Notes: a model not told the origin generated them from the sequence alone. Shown: positions 52,754-62,343, numbered from the stretch's first letter. The stretch: DNA of 64,000 nt from Sanguibacter suaedae (GCF_016342785.1 NZ_JAEINH010000010.1:24701-88700), one strand, 5' to 3'. Program-made: numbers and translations.

Positions 52754-52783
52754 ATGCCCGGGAACTCGTTCGGTCCCCAGGAC

Positions 52784-54250
52784 TCAGTCGGTCCCGGAGC
52801 CCATGTCCTCGAGCTCGCGGTTGCGGGTCTCCTTGATCTTCGTCAGGACGAAGAAGAACGACAGCAGCGCGAACGTCCCGTACATCCCGTAGACGACCTC
52901 GAGCCCGAGGTGCTCGGCCATGGGCGGGAACGTCACGGTGATGGTGAAGTTCGCGATCCACTGGGCCGCCGCGGCGAGCGCGAGGGCCGACGCGCGGATG
53001 CGGTTGGGGAACATCTCGCCCAGCAGGACCCACACGACGGGCCCCCACGTCGCCCCGAACGACACGACGAACACGTTGGCCGCGACGAGCGCGATCATGC
53101 CCCACGACCCGGGCAGCGAGACGTCGTCGCCCGTCCCGGTGGCCTGCGTGAAGGCGACCGCCATGGTCCCCAGGGACAGCGTCATGCCGGCCGAGCCCGC
53201 GAGGAGCAGCGGCTTGCGGCCCACCTTGTCCACGAGCGCGATCGCGATGAACGTCACCACGACGTTGGTCACGGCGGTGATGGTGGAGAACGTGAAGGAG
53301 TCGGACGCGTCGAACCCGACCGACCGCCACAGCGTCGTCGAGTAGTAGAAGATCACGTTGATGCCCACGAACTGCTGGAACACCGACAGCAGGATGCCCA
53401 CCCACACGATGGGCAGGAGGCCGAACCGCGGGCCGCGCAGCGACGCCTTCTTCTCGAGCGCCGCGTCGCGTCGCACGCTCTCCTCGATCGCGTCGATCTT
53501 CGCGTCGACGTCCACCGGGCCGAGGACGGAGCGCAGCACCGTCCGTGCCTCCTCGACCTTGCCCTTGGCCACGAGGTACCGCGGCGACTCCGGGACGGAG
53601 AGCGCCACCCACGCGTAGACCGCCGACGGGATCACCGCGACGAGGAACATCCAGCGCCACGCCTCCAGCCCGAAGAGGCTGTCGCCGAGCGCGATCGGGG
53701 TGCCCGACGCCACGTCGCCCGCGGTGGACGCGAAGACCTGGTCGGAGAGCAGCGCCGCGAAGATGCCGATGGTGATGGCGAGCTGCTGCAGCGACGCGAG
53801 CCGCCCACGGATGGCGGACGGTGAGATCTCCGCGATGTACGCCGGGGTGATGACGGACGCGATGCCGATACCCACGCCGCCGACGACGCGCCACAGGATG
53901 AGGTCCCACACGGCGAACGCGAACCCGGACCCGATGGCCGAGACGAGGAACATCAAGGCGCCGACGAGCATGACGCGGGGGCGCCCCCACCGGTCGGCGA
54001 GGCGGCCCGCGTACCAGGCGCCGAGCGCGCAGCCGAGGAGGGCGACCGCCACGGAGAACCCGGTGAGGGTGGCGCTCAGCTCGAAGTCGGTCTCGATCGC
54101 GTCGACGGCCCCGTTGATGACCGAGCTGTCGAAGCCGAAGAGGAACCCGCCCACCGCGGCGGCCACCGACAGCGCGACGGCCTTCCTGTGCGCCGCGCGC
54201 ACCTCCGTGCTCGCGCCCTCGGCGCCCGGTTCCTTGTGTGGCTCGGCCAT
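52784..54250 (-). CDS. MFS sugar porter family transporter
   Basis: A 488-residue, 12-helix transporter of the sugar porter family (XylE/GLUT type). The marks are GFLFGFDSSVINGAV, RLADRWGRPR after helix 2, PAYIAEISPSAIRGRL, PESPRYLVAKGK before the central loop, FQQFVGINVIFYYST and VDKVGRKPLL, all standard. Sugar-binding Gln/Asn residues in QQ and FYYST are present. It would import a monosaccharide with protons. The ATG has GGAGG six bases upstream. It is divergent from the unknown gene at 54347, and no sugar catabolic genes are nearby. Confidence 0.92.
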   Translation of the reverse strand: MAEPHKEPGAEGASTEVRAAHRKAVALSVAAAVGGFLFGFDSSVINGAVDAIETDFELSATLTGFSVAVALLGCALGAWYAGRLADRWGRPRVMLVGALMFLVSAIGSGFAFAVWDLILWRVVGGVGIGIASVITPAYIAEISPSAIRGRLASLQQLAITIGIFAALLSDQVFASTAGDVASGTPIALGDSLFGLEAWRWMFLVAVIPSAVYAWVALSVPESPRYLVAKGKVEEARTVLRSVLGPVDVDAKIDAIEESVRRDAALEKKASLRGPRFGLLPIVWVGILLSVFQQFVGINVIFYYSTTLWRSVGFDASDSFTFSTITAVTNVVVTFIAIALVDKVGRKPLLLAGSAGMTLSLGTMAVAFTQATGTGDDVSLPGSWGMIALVAANVFVVSFGATWGPVVWVLLGEMFPNRIRASALALAAAAQWIANFTITVTFPPMAEHLGLEVVYGMYGTFALLSFFFVLTKIKETRNRELEDMGSGTD

Positions 54251-54346
54251 CAGTGCCTCCGTGTCGGGGTCGGGCGCTGGGCCCGTCCTTTGCCGGACGT
54301 CGCCGACACATGGCGGCGGACGCCCATGGTCATCCACACTGTAATG

Positions 54347-55048
54347 ATGAGCGACTCGATCGGCGCGGGCAGCGGAGCAAGGACCACCGGCGGCGGGAGC
54401 GCGTCCTCGGGCGCGTCCGGAGGGGCCCCGCGGCCCCGCAGGCCGGCGATGCTGGACCCCCGGGAGGCCGAGGAGATCCCCGGTGAGATCGACCCCGCGC
54501 TGCGGGGTGAGATCGCCCACACGACCGCCGCGGCCATCGTCCACCGGGCACGTGCGTCCGAGGACCCGGCGGTCGTCGAGCGACTCGTGAGCCTCGTCGA
54601 GGACGAAGGGCTCGACGTGGTCGCCGGGCTCTGGGCCGACAGCCCTGCCGACACCCTCCCCGGGGCGCTGTGGCGCCTCTACGTGCTGCGCGAGTGGGTC
54701 CGGCGCGACCCGCGCACCGTGGCCGACCGCTACCGTCTCGGCACCGCGGCGGCACCCGTGCACGACGTGGTCGCCGGCGTCGTGGCGCCCCCCGGCCCCG
54801 AGGACGTGCGCAGCGTGGCCGACGCGGTCCTGTCCGGCGTCTTCGCAGGTGACCTGGCCGTCGCGCTCGAGCGGGCGGCCGCCTTCTGCCGTGTCCTGGC
54901 CACCGGTGCGGCCTTCGACGCCGACCACGTGGAGGGCGTGGACGCGGACCACGCGACGCACATGACCCGCGGCGCGGCGTCGCTCGTCGGCACCGCAGAG
55001 GAGCTCGTTCGGGCCGCCGAGCTCTGGCGGGCCGAACGACTCGACTGA
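54347..55048 (+). CDS. Unknown helical protein with flexible N-terminus
   Basis: A 233-residue protein. The first 45 residues are Gly/Ser/Arg-rich and probably disordered. The rest is helical, with acidic PGEIDPALRGEIAHTTAAAI and VVERLVSLVEDEGLDVVAGL segments and a C-terminal EELVRAAELWRAERL. No family was recognised. Two adjacent ATGs (54344 and 54347) start the frame, with no clear Shine-Dalgarno sequence, so a leaderless start is possible. The gene precedes the DUF47-PiT operon by 321 bases. A link to phosphate is unproven. Confidence 0.6.
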   Translation: MSDSIGAGSGARTTGGGSASSGASGGAPRPRRPAMLDPREAEEIPGEIDPALRGEIAHTTAAAIVHRARASEDPAVVERLVSLVEDEGLDVVAGLWADSPADTLPGALWRLYVLREWVRRDPRTVADRYRLGTAAAPVHDVVAGVVAPPGPEDVRSVADAVLSGVFAGDLAVALERAAAFCRVLATGAAFDADHVEGVDADHATHMTRGAASLVGTAEELVRAAELWRAERLD

Positions 55049-55369
55049 CGCCGAGCACGACCGTAGACTTGAGGGGACGTCGGGCCACGGTAGCCCCGGG
55101 CTCCACTTCAAGCCGCTACGAGCGGCCTTCGCGCCGACAGGCGCTCTGTGGTCCGGCGTCACCACCACACCTCACCACACCACACCGTCGTCGGGACGCG
55201 CCCGAATCCTGTCACCGGATGTTCATCTCCGGGTCGCCTCCGCGACACCCCCGGAGTTGTGTGTTCACCAAACTGCTGCCCTACTCTGGGAACGATCAGT
55301 CGATCACCCGCGACAGTGCCGCTCCTCGGCCGTCGTGCGATCACCTCGCGTCCCCCACCGGAGCCAGCT
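55049..55369 (+). promoter_or_regulatory. DUF47-PiT leader region with candidate PHO box
   Basis: Within the gap, three adjacent 11-base units run 55210-55242: TGTCACCGGAT, GTTCATCTCCG and GGTCGCCTCCG. They match the PhoP direct-repeat pattern (G/T-TC then pyrimidines). A further GTTCACC lies at 55263. A plausible -10 TACTCT is at 55282-55287, and the start codon lies 83 bases on. The rest of the gap has no evident coding content. Confidence 0.55.
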
Positions 55370-55990
55370 GTGCGCCTGCGCCTCACCCCGCGCGATACCT
55401 CCTTCTTCGATCTCCTCGCAGCGTCCGCGGGTCACCTCGTGACCGGCGCCAACCTGCTCAGCGAGCTCCTCGGCGCCGACCGGCCGGGCCGCAAGGCGAT
55501 CGCCAAGAGGCTCGCCGAGACCGAGCACGCCGCCGACGAGGCGACGCACGAGATCATGCGACGCCTCAACAAGACGTTCGTCACGCCCTTCGACCGCGAC
55601 GACATCTACGGCCTCGCGTCGGCCCTCGACGACTGCATGGACTACATGGAGGAGGCCGGTGACCTCATCGTCCTCTACAAGCTCGACGAGCTCCCCGCCC
55701 GCGTCTCCGACCAGGTCCAGGTCCTCCAGCGCTGCGCCGAGCTCACCGCCGAGGCCATGCCGCACCTGCGCTCCATGGGCGACCTCTCCGAGTACTGGGT
55801 CGAGGTCAACAGCCTCGAGAACCAGGCCGACAAGATCCACCGCAAGCTCCTCGCGCAGCTCTTCGACGAGGTCGCCGACCCCATCCAGCTCATGAAGCTC
55901 AAGGAGGTCGTCGAGACCCTCGAGCTCGCCGCGGACGCGTTCGAGACCGTCGCCAACATGGTCGAGACCATCGCGCTCAAGGAGTCCTGA
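55370..55990 (+). CDS. DUF47 / PhoU-like phosphate regulatory protein
   Basis: A 206-residue all-helical protein with two PhoU-like repeats. Acidic metal-binding residues appear in ETEHAADEATHEIMRRLNKT and SLENQADKIHRKLLAQLFDE, plus the DRDDIYGLASALDDCMDYME stretch, all typical of DUF47 proteins. These act with PiT transporters as regulators. The GTG has CGGAG six bases upstream. It ends six bases before the PiT gene, so the two form one operon. Confidence 0.88.
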   Translation: MRLRLTPRDTSFFDLLAASAGHLVTGANLLSELLGADRPGRKAIAKRLAETEHAADEATHEIMRRLNKTFVTPFDRDDIYGLASALDDCMDYMEEAGDLIVLYKLDELPARVSDQVQVLQRCAELTAEAMPHLRSMGDLSEYWVEVNSLENQADKIHRKLLAQLFDEVADPIQLMKLKEVVETLELAADAFETVANMVETIALKES

Positions 55991-55996
55991 GCTCTC

Positions 55997-57001
55997 GTGG
56001 AACTCGCGCTCGTAGTGGTCGTCGTCGCGCTCGCGCTGAGCTTCGACTACACCAACGGATTCCACGACGCCGCCAACGCGATCGCGACCTCGGTCTCGAC
56101 CCGCGCGCTGACGCCGCGCGCCGCCCTGATCATGGCGGCGATCATGAACTTCACCGGTGCCCTCCTCGGGACCGAGGTGGCCGAGACCATCGCCACGTCG
56201 ATCGTCAACCTCGAAGGCGCGCCACCGCACAGCGCCCTCGTCGTCGTCCTGTGCGCCCTGGTGGGTGCCATCGTGTGGAACCTCATCACGTGGTGGTTCG
56301 GGCTCCCGTCCTCCTCGACGCACGCCCTCATCGGCGGACTCGTCGGCGCCGGGCTCGCCGGTGGGCTCGGGGTCTACGGCTCCGCGATCGTCGACAAGGT
56401 CGTCCTGCCCATGATCGTGTCGCCCCTCGTGGGCTTCGGGCTCGCGTTCCTCGTCATGGTCGCCGTCCTGTGGATCTTCAAGAACGCCGCCCCCAGCCGC
56501 ACCAACCGGCGGTTCCGCATCGCGCAGACCGCGTCGGCCGCCGCGATGGCGCTCGGGCACGGCCTCCAGGACGCCCAGAAGACGATGGGCGTGATCTTCA
56601 TGGCCCTCCTCACCGTCGGGTGGGCCGACCGCGAGGACGGCATCCCCCTGTGGGTCAAGCTCTCCGCCGCGGCCGCGATCTCCCTGGGGACCTACGCGGG
56701 CGGCTGGCGCATCATGCGGACGCTGGGCCGCAAGATCATCGAGCTCGACCCGGCGCGCGGCTTCGTCGCCGAGTCGGTGTCGGCGATCGTCCTCTACGTC
56801 AACGCGTTCGCCCTTCACGCACCGGTGTCCACCACCCACACCATCACGTCGGCCATCATGGGCGTCGGCGCCACCAAGCGCCTGTCGGCCGTGCGGTGGG
56901 GCGTGGCGAAGAGCATCGCGATCGCCTGGATCCTCACCATCCCGGCCGCGGCCGCCGTCGCGGCGCTCACCTTCGCGATCCTCCACCCCTTCCTGGGCTG
57001 A
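55997..57001 (+). CDS. pit: PiT-family inorganic phosphate transporter
   Basis: A 334-residue membrane transporter with about eight to ten helices. The two PiT signature repeats are present: DYTNGFHDAANAIATSVSTR near residue 18, and the C-terminal HAPVSTTHTITSAIMGVGAT in the second half. SSSTHALIGGLVGAG closes the first half. It would take up phosphate, often as a metal-phosphate, driven by protons. The GTG lies six bases after the DUF47 stop. It is convergent with the Sua5-type gene. Confidence 0.92.
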   Translation: MELALVVVVVALALSFDYTNGFHDAANAIATSVSTRALTPRAALIMAAIMNFTGALLGTEVAETIATSIVNLEGAPPHSALVVVLCALVGAIVWNLITWWFGLPSSSTHALIGGLVGAGLAGGLGVYGSAIVDKVVLPMIVSPLVGFGLAFLVMVAVLWIFKNAAPSRTNRRFRIAQTASAAAMALGHGLQDAQKTMGVIFMALLTVGWADREDGIPLWVKLSAAAAISLGTYAGGWRIMRTLGRKIIELDPARGFVAESVSAIVLYVNAFALHAPVSTTHTITSAIMGVGATKRLSAVRWGVAKSIAIAWILTIPAAAAVAALTFAILHPFLG

Positions 57002-57019
57002 CCGCCCCGGCGGCTGCTG

Positions 57020-57640
57020 CTACTCGAAGCGGCTGGGGTCCCCGAGCCCGACGCGGAGGACCGTCGGCGCCCCTCCCGACCACTCGACCACCGTCGTCGG
57101 CACCGTCCCGCAGTCACCGGCGTCCACGACGGCGTCGACCACCGCGTCCAGCTCCTCCTTGATCTGCCAGCCGTCGGTGAGGGGCTCGTCGGAGTCGGGG
57201 CTCAGCAGGGTGCTCGACAGCAGCGGGGTCCCCAGCTCGCGGACCAGGGCCTGGGCAACGGGGTGGGCCGGGATACGCACACCCACGGTCTTCTTCTTCG
57301 CGTGCGCGAACCTGCGCGGCACCTCCTTGGTGGCCGGCAGGACGAATGTGTACGGCCCCGGGGTCGCGGCCTTGATCGCCCGGAACGCCACGTTGTCCAG
57401 CTGCACGAACTGCCCCAGCTGCGCGAAGTCCGCGCACACCAGCGTGAAGTGGTGCTTGTCGTCGAGGTGCCGGATCCGTCGGATCCGGTCCGCCCCCGTG
57501 TGGCTGTCCAACGAGCACCCGAACGCGTACGACGAGTCCGTCGGGTACACGACGAGGGCGTCGTCGCGGAGCATCTGCACCACCTGCGCGATGCTCCTGG
57601 GCTGCGGGTCCTGAGGGTGCACGTCGACGTAGCGGGCCAT
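57020..57640 (-). CDS. Sua5/YciO/YrdC family protein (threonylcarbamoyl-AMP synthase-like)
   Basis: A 206-residue single-domain protein. The KxR-SxN-type features are seen in YPTDSSYAFGCSLDS, HHFTLVCADF and TPGPYTFVLPATKEVPRRF, then VGVRIPAHPVAQALV, TPLLSSTLL and SGGAPTVLRVG. The TDSSYAF opening is more like the YciO branch than TsaC/Sua5, which usually has TETVYGL. Tsa-type enzymes make threonylcarbamoyl-AMP for tRNA t6A; the YciO role is less certain. The start codon is ATG. Confidence 0.88.
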   Translation of the reverse strand: MARYVDVHPQDPQPRSIAQVVQMLRDDALVVYPTDSSYAFGCSLDSHTGADRIRRIRHLDDKHHFTLVCADFAQLGQFVQLDNVAFRAIKAATPGPYTFVLPATKEVPRRFAHAKKKTVGVRIPAHPVAQALVRELGTPLLSSTLLSPDSDEPLTDGWQIKEELDAVVDAVVDAGDCGTVPTTVVEWSGGAPTVLRVGLGDPSRFE

Positions 57641-57700
57641 CCACCGAGACTAGGACGTCCCGGTTCCGCCCGCCAGACCCGCCCTCACCCGGCCACCCCG

Positions 57701-58738
57701 TCAGTGCAGGGGTGGCAGGACCTTCTCGACGCCCACGACCCGCGGCCCCTTGGCGCTCTGCGTCACGTGCGTGACGAGGGCCTCCCCGGGCTCCAGGTAC
57801 GGGTCCTTGGTGGGCAGCGCGCTGGCCACCGAGCGTCGCGAGTGCTGACCGAGCACGTCGAGCACCGTGGGCAGCACAGGTCGGTGCGTGCAGAGCAACG
57901 ACGGGGCCCCTGCCTCGAGGAGCGCCCTGATGAGGGCCGCGACACGGCTGGGGGAGCGCTCGTGGTCGGCCTCGGTGACGTACTCGCTCGGGAGAGACTC
58001 GAGGCGAGCTGCCCGCGAGTACGGCTCGATGGTGTCCGCGCAGCGGCGCCACCGGCTCGTGACGACAGCGTCGACACCGAACGCCGCCAGGACGGGCACG
58101 AGGGCGGCGGACTGGGCGTGACCCGTCGGGGTGAGCGGGCGCGACGCCTCGTCGCCGTGCCACGACGTCCGGGCGAGGGCCTTGCCGTGGCGGGCCACGA
58201 CGAGCGCCGTCGTCGCGAGGCGCCCTTTCTCGTGCTCCTCGATCAGTGCCTCGAGGGGGATGCGGTCCGCGGCCCGTGTGAGGCGCCCGGCCGCCTCGTC
58301 GACGCCGAGCCACCGCACGTCGTCGATCTCGGCCGGGTCGACCGGTGGCACCGGTGCTCGGGCGGTGACGGCCGGGGACCGCGAGTGCACCCGCGTCGCC
58401 GCCCAGTAGTGCACCCGCTTCACGCGGCCCTCCGGGGTGAGGTACTCCAGGCCGGGCAGGGGCAGGCCGAGGGAGACCGGCTTGCCCGTCTCCTCCGTGA
58501 CCTCCCGGGCGGCCGTCGTCGGCAGCGCCTCACCGGGGTCGACCTTGCCCTTGGGCCACGACCAGTCGTCGTAGCGGGGTCGGTGGATGAGCTGGACCTG
58601 CAGGCCGCCGTCGCGCACCCGCCACACGAGGGCGCCCGCCGACTCGATGACGGTCGCCGGGTCGTCCGCCGACGTGCTCACGCCCGTGGCGCCCCTGACG
58701 CGCACGCCCGGGGCGGTGGAGGACGTCGACGCACCCAC
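57701..58738 (-). CDS. Nudix hydrolase fused to a histidine phosphatase
   Basis: A 345-residue fusion. The Nudix domain (about 30-170) has the Nudix box GKVDPGEAL followed by AAREVTEETG. The histidine phosphatase domain (about 180-340) has the RHG motif VVARHGKA and later conserved His in CTHRPVL. Such fusions hydrolyse nucleotide or diadenosine and inositol polyphosphates; in mycobacteria the homologue MutT1 acts on oxidised nucleotides. The GTG overlaps the ppk stop (TAGTG), so it is coupled to polyphosphate kinase. That linkage suggests a role in polyphosphate or nucleotide turnover. Confidence 0.88.
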   Translation of the reverse strand: MGASTSSTAPGVRVRGATGVSTSADDPATVIESAGALVWRVRDGGLQVQLIHRPRYDDWSWPKGKVDPGEALPTTAAREVTEETGKPVSLGLPLPGLEYLTPEGRVKRVHYWAATRVHSRSPAVTARAPVPPVDPAEIDDVRWLGVDEAAGRLTRAADRIPLEALIEEHEKGRLATTALVVARHGKALARTSWHGDEASRPLTPTGHAQSAALVPVLAAFGVDAVVTSRWRRCADTIEPYSRAARLESLPSEYVTEADHERSPSRVAALIRALLEAGAPSLLCTHRPVLPTVLDVLGQHSRRSVASALPTKDPYLEPGEALVTHVTQSAKGPRVVGVEKVLPPLH

Positions 58739-61047
58739 TAGCGGCCCAGGCTCATGCGTCGGCGCTGCCGGGAGATGAGCATCTCCTGGACGTCCTGGAG
58801 GGGCTGGCCGTCGGCGTCCAGGTGGTGACGGGTCCAGGTGGCGTCGGGGTTGAGGTGCCACGTCGACGTCGCGTCGTCCATGCAGACGTCGATGAGGTCG
58901 AGGAGCCCGGAGATCTGGGTCTCGTCGCTGAGCCGGACGAGGGTCTCGACGCGCCGGTCGAGGTTGCGGTGCATGAGGTCCGCCGACCCGATGAACACCT
59001 CCGGCCCGGTCTCGGGGCCCTCCCCGATGGCCGGTCCGGAGGAGTTCGCGAACGCGAAGATCCGCGAGTGCTCGAGGAACCGCCCGAGGACGGAGCGCAC
59101 GCGGATGGTCTCGCTCAGCCCGGGCACCCCGGCCCGTACGGCGCAGATGCCGCGCACCACGAGGTCGATGGGCACGCCCGCCTGCGACGCCCGGTACAGG
59201 GCGTCGATGGTGGCCTCGTCGACGATGGAGTTCACCTTGATCTTGACCCACGACGGCTTGCCGGCCCGGGCGGCGGCCGCCTCCCGGTCGATGCGCTCGA
59301 CGAGGCCGGAGCGCACGGAGCGGGGTGCCACGAGGAGCCGGTGGAACCGCGACTGCGGGGCGTACCCGGACAGCTGGTTGAACAGACGGGTGAGGTCCTG
59401 CCCGACGTCCGGGTCCGAGGTGAGGAGCCCCAGGTCCGTGTACAGGCGGGCGGTCTTCGGGTTGTAGTTCCCGGTGCCCACGTGGCAGTAGCGGCGCAGC
59501 CCGTCGGGCTCCTGGCGGACCACGAGCGACAGCTTGCAGTGCGTCTTGAGGCCCACGATGCCGTACACGACGTGCACGCCGGCCTGCTCGAGCTTGCGGG
59601 CCCAGGAGATGTTGTTCTGCTCGTCGAACCGGGCCTTGATCTCCACGAGGGCCAGGACCTGCTTGCCCGCGTCGGCGGCGTCGATGAGCGCGTCGACGAT
59701 GGGGGAGTCGCCGGACGTCCGGTAGAGCGTCTGCTTGATCGCCAGCACGTGGGGGTCCGCGGCGGCCTGCTCGAGGAACGTCTGCACCGACGTCGAGAAC
59801 GAGTCGTACGGGTGGTGCAGCAGCACGTCCCGGTCGCGGAGGGCCGCGAAGATGTCCGTGGGGCTGGCGCTCTCCACCTCCGCGAGGAACCGGTGGGTGG
59901 TCGGCACGAACCGCGGGTACTGGAGGTCCGCGCGGTCGAGGTCGGCGATGAGCGTCAGACCGGTGAGGTCGAGCGGCGCGGGGAGGGTGTACACCTCGTC
60001 CTCGACGACGCCCAGCTCACGGACCAGCAGCTGGCGGATGCGCGGGCTGATGCCCTCGGCGAGCTCGAGCCGCACGGGCGGCCCGAACCGTCGGCGCAGC
60101 AGCTCCTTCTCCATGGCCTTGAGGAGGTTCTCCGCGTCGTCCTCCTCGACCTCCACGTCCTCGTTGCGCGTCACCCGGAACGTGTGGTGCTCGACGACCT
60201 CCATGCCGGGGAACAGGTGGTCCAGGTGGTGGGAGATGATGTCCTCGAGGGGCACGAACGACGTGGGCCCCTTGTTCGACGCCTGGCTGCTCGGTGCGCT
60301 CGGACGCCCCTTCGCGTCGACCGCGATGAAGCGCGGCAGGAGCGCCGGGACCTTGACCCGCGCGAAGTGCTCCTTGCCCGTCCCCGGGTTCCGCACGAGG
60401 ACCGACAGGTTGAGCGAGAGCCCCGAGATGTACGGGAAGGGGTGGGCGGGGTCCACGGCGAGCGGGGTGAGCACCGGGAAGATCTGCTTGCGGAAGAACT
60501 TGTGCAGACGGTCCTGCTCGGGGCTCGACAGCTCCTCCCACCGCACGAGGGTGATGCCCTCGCCCGCGAGGGCGGGCTGCACGCCCTCGGAGAACGCCTT
60601 GGCGTGGCGGAGCATGAGCTCGTGCGCGCGGGCGCTGATCGTCTCGAGGACCTGGCGCGGGGCGCGGCCCGACGCGGACGTCACCGCGAGACCCGTCGCG
60701 ATGCGGCGCTTGAGCCCGGCGACGCGCACCATGAAGAACTCGTCGAGGTTCGACGCGAAGATCGCCAGGTAGCGGACGCGGGCCAGGAGCGGCTGGGCCT
60801 CGTCCTCGGCGAGCTCCAGGACACGCTCGTTGAACGCCAACCAGCTGAGCTCCCGGTCCCCGAACCGGTCCTCGGGGAGCACCACCAGCTCACCGGGCGT
60901 CCTCTCGGGCGGGGCGTCGTCCTCGGCGATGTGCTCGGCGATGTGCGCGGCGAGCTCGGGGTCGATGCGGGCACCCGTCGACGGGTTCGCCTGCGAGGCG
61001 CCGCCCCGCTGGCCCCCGGCCTGGACGGTCGTGGTCGGTTCGCTCAT
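58738..61047 (-). CDS. ppk: Polyphosphate kinase
   Basis: A 769-residue PPK1 with an N-terminal extension of about 65 residues. The four-domain family is seen in [20 protein letters not shown] and [52 protein letters not shown], and the phospho-accepting His near residue 503 in [13 protein letters not shown], followed by [20 protein letters not shown] and [17 protein letters not shown]. It polymerises ATP gamma-phosphate into polyphosphate, reversibly. The gene is co-transcribed with the Nudix-histidine phosphatase gene and lies near the phosphate transporter. The start codon is ATG. Confidence 0.95.
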   Translation of the reverse strand: MSEPTTTVQAGGQRGGASQANPSTGARIDPELAAHIAEHIAEDDAPPERTPGELVVLPEDRFGDRELSWLAFNERVLELAEDEAQPLLARVRYLAIFASNLDEFFMVRVAGLKRRIATGLAVTSASGRAPRQVLETISARAHELMLRHAKAFSEGVQPALAGEGITLVRWEELSSPEQDRLHKFFRKQIFPVLTPLAVDPAHPFPYISGLSLNLSVLVRNPGTGKEHFARVKVPALLPRFIAVDAKGRPSAPSSQASNKGPTSFVPLEDIISHHLDHLFPGMEVVEHHTFRVTRNEDVEVEEDDAENLLKAMEKELLRRRFGPPVRLELAEGISPRIRQLLVRELGVVEDEVYTLPAPLDLTGLTLIADLDRADLQYPRFVPTTHRFLAEVESASPTDIFAALRDRDVLLHHPYDSFSTSVQTFLEQAAADPHVLAIKQTLYRTSGDSPIVDALIDAADAGKQVLALVEIKARFDEQNNISWARKLEQAGVHVVYGIVGLKTHCKLSLVVRQEPDGLRRYCHVGTGNYNPKTARLYTDLGLLTSDPDVGQDLTRLFNQLSGYAPQSRFHRLLVAPRSVRSGLVERIDREAAAARAGKPSWVKIKVNSIVDEATIDALYRASQAGVPIDLVVRGICAVRAGVPGLSETIRVRSVLGRFLEHSRIFAFANSSGPAIGEGPETGPEVFIGSADLMHRNLDRRVETLVRLSDETQISGLLDLIDVCMDDATSTWHLNPDATWTRHHLDADGQPLQDVQEMLISRQRRRMSLGR

Positions 61048-61116
61048 GGGTTCATCGTGGCATCCTTCGGTGAACTTCGGGTGGTGATCCGCAGGATCGT
61101 CCGTGGTCAGGGGCCG

Positions 61117-62034
61117 TCAGGACGTGCGCGAGTACTGCACGTCCGTGGCGGCGACGGTGAATCCGGCGGCCGTGTACGTGCGCACGGCCGCCGTGTTGTC
61201 GGCCTCCGTGTACAGTTCGGCGGTGCCCACCCCGGTCCGGGCGAGGTGGTCGAGGGCGACGCGCGTGAGCGCCGACCCGATGCCCTGCCCCTGCGCGTCG
61301 GGATCGATGCCCACCGCGTAGATCTCGCCCGTGCGCGGACCGTCGCCCTGCCCGGTGGGGACCTTGACCCACAGGGAGCCGACGAGCGCGTCCCCCCGGT
61401 GCACCAGGAAGAACGCCTCCGGGTCGAACCAGTCCTCGGCGGTCCGGGCACGCAGGTCGGCCACCGTGAGCCGCCCCTGCTCCGGGTGGTCCGCGAAGGC
61501 GCGGGCGTTGAGCGCCACCCACGCCTCGTCGTCGTCACCCGGCCGGAACGTCCGCAGCGTCAGCCCCTCGGCGAGGTCGACGGGGACGAGCGTACGGTCG
61601 GTGAGGTCGAGCTCCATGCGCAGCAGCTCACGCACCACCGAGTACCCCTCGGCGGCAGCGAGTCCCTGCGCGGCCGGCACGTCCCCGTGCGCCCACACCG
61701 CAAGCTCCCGGCCCTCCCGGTCCGCGACGTCCCGGACGTGCGCGAGCAGGGCCCGCCCCACCCCGTGCCGACGCGCGAACGGGTGCACGACGAGCTCGGC
61801 GCTCGCCGACGTCGTGCCCCCGAGGTCGAGCTGCGCGTACCCCGCGAGGTCGTCGGCGGCCCGGACGAGGAGGTGCTCCACCGGCGCGGACGCGTCGCGC
61901 AACCACAGCAGCGGCTGCTCGGACAGCGGGGCGACGCCGTCGACGTGCTCCGCCGCGCGCGCCAGGCGCAGCACGGCCTCCGCGTCCTCAGGAGGGAGGG
62001 GTCCGGTCAAGGGCATGATCTGGGCGTCGTCCAC
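61117..62034 (-). CDS. mshD: Mycothiol synthase
   Basis: A 305-residue protein with two tandem GNAT domains, as in MshD. The N-terminal half contains LVVHPFARRHGVGRALLAHV. The C-terminal half has GDDDEAWVALNARAFADHPE and IYAVGIDPDAQGQGIGSALT, then TELYTEADNTAAVRTYTAAG. MshD acetylates the cysteine of Cys-GlcN-Ins with acetyl-CoA to make mycothiol, the thiol buffer of actinobacteria. The start is GTG with a weak ribosome site; an ATG six codons on is possible. It precedes ppk on the same strand by 69 bases. Confidence 0.92.
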   Translation of the reverse strand: MDDAQIMPLTGPLPPEDAEAVLRLARAAEHVDGVAPLSEQPLLWLRDASAPVEHLLVRAADDLAGYAQLDLGGTTSASAELVVHPFARRHGVGRALLAHVRDVADREGRELAVWAHGDVPAAQGLAAAEGYSVVRELLRMELDLTDRTLVPVDLAEGLTLRTFRPGDDDEAWVALNARAFADHPEQGRLTVADLRARTAEDWFDPEAFFLVHRGDALVGSLWVKVPTGQGDGPRTGEIYAVGIDPDAQGQGIGSALTRVALDHLARTGVGTAELYTEADNTAAVRTYTAAGFTVAATDVQYSRTS

Positions 62035-62084
62035 CGTGCGATTCCATCACGCACGGCCGCGGACGGCAGGGCGCGGCGCGCCCG

Positions 62085-62288
62085 TCAGGGGGTGAGCACC
62101 CCGAGGACGCCCGACAGGACGAACCACAGTCCCACGGCGCCACCGAAGAGCCAGAGGACCTTGGTGCGCGTCTCGACGCCCGCCGGTGCGTCCGGGCCCT
62201 CGTCCTTCTCCACGACCTCGTCGTTCCCGCCTGCGTCGGGGGTCTCGTCCGGGGCGTCGTCCGGCGTGCGCGGGGTCTGGGAGCTCAT
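62085..62288 (-). CDS. Small single-helix membrane protein
   Basis: A 67-residue protein with a charged Asp/Pro/Glu-rich N-terminus and one C-terminal transmembrane helix (about 46-65, VLWLFGGAVGLWFVLSGVLG). The ATG lies six bases after a -10-like TACGAT on the minus strand, with no Shine-Dalgarno sequence, suggesting a leaderless message. An ATG 15 codons upstream would otherwise add a short extension. It is divergent from the chemotaxis pair. The function is unknown. Confidence 0.65.
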   Translation of the reverse strand: MSSQTPRTPDDAPDETPDAGGNDEVVEKDEGPDAPAGVETRTKVLWLFGGAVGLWFVLSGVLGVLTP

Positions 62289-62316
62289 CGGACGATCGTA
62301 GGCGCCCCACGGCGGG

Positions 62317-62343
62317 TCATACCGGGACACCATCCGCCGATAA
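62317..62343 (+). promoter_or_regulatory. Candidate sigma-28 (FliA/WhiG-type) promoter
   Basis: GCCGATAA at 62336-62343 exactly matches the -10 element of flagellar/WhiG sigma factors. A weak TCAT at 62317 lies 15 bases upstream in the place of TAAA. The PAS and chemoreceptor genes begin 50 bases downstream. Confidence 0.5.

Noticed and set aside
61050..61098. PHO box upstream of ppk (GATCACC and GTTCACC on the minus strand)
   Set aside because: The two half-sites are 14 bases apart rather than 11, and the flanks do not fit.
58822..62301. A plus-strand frame of about 1159 codons opposite ppk and mshD
   Set aside because: It is antisense to two certain genes, lacks any recognisable domain and has the composition of a GC shadow frame.
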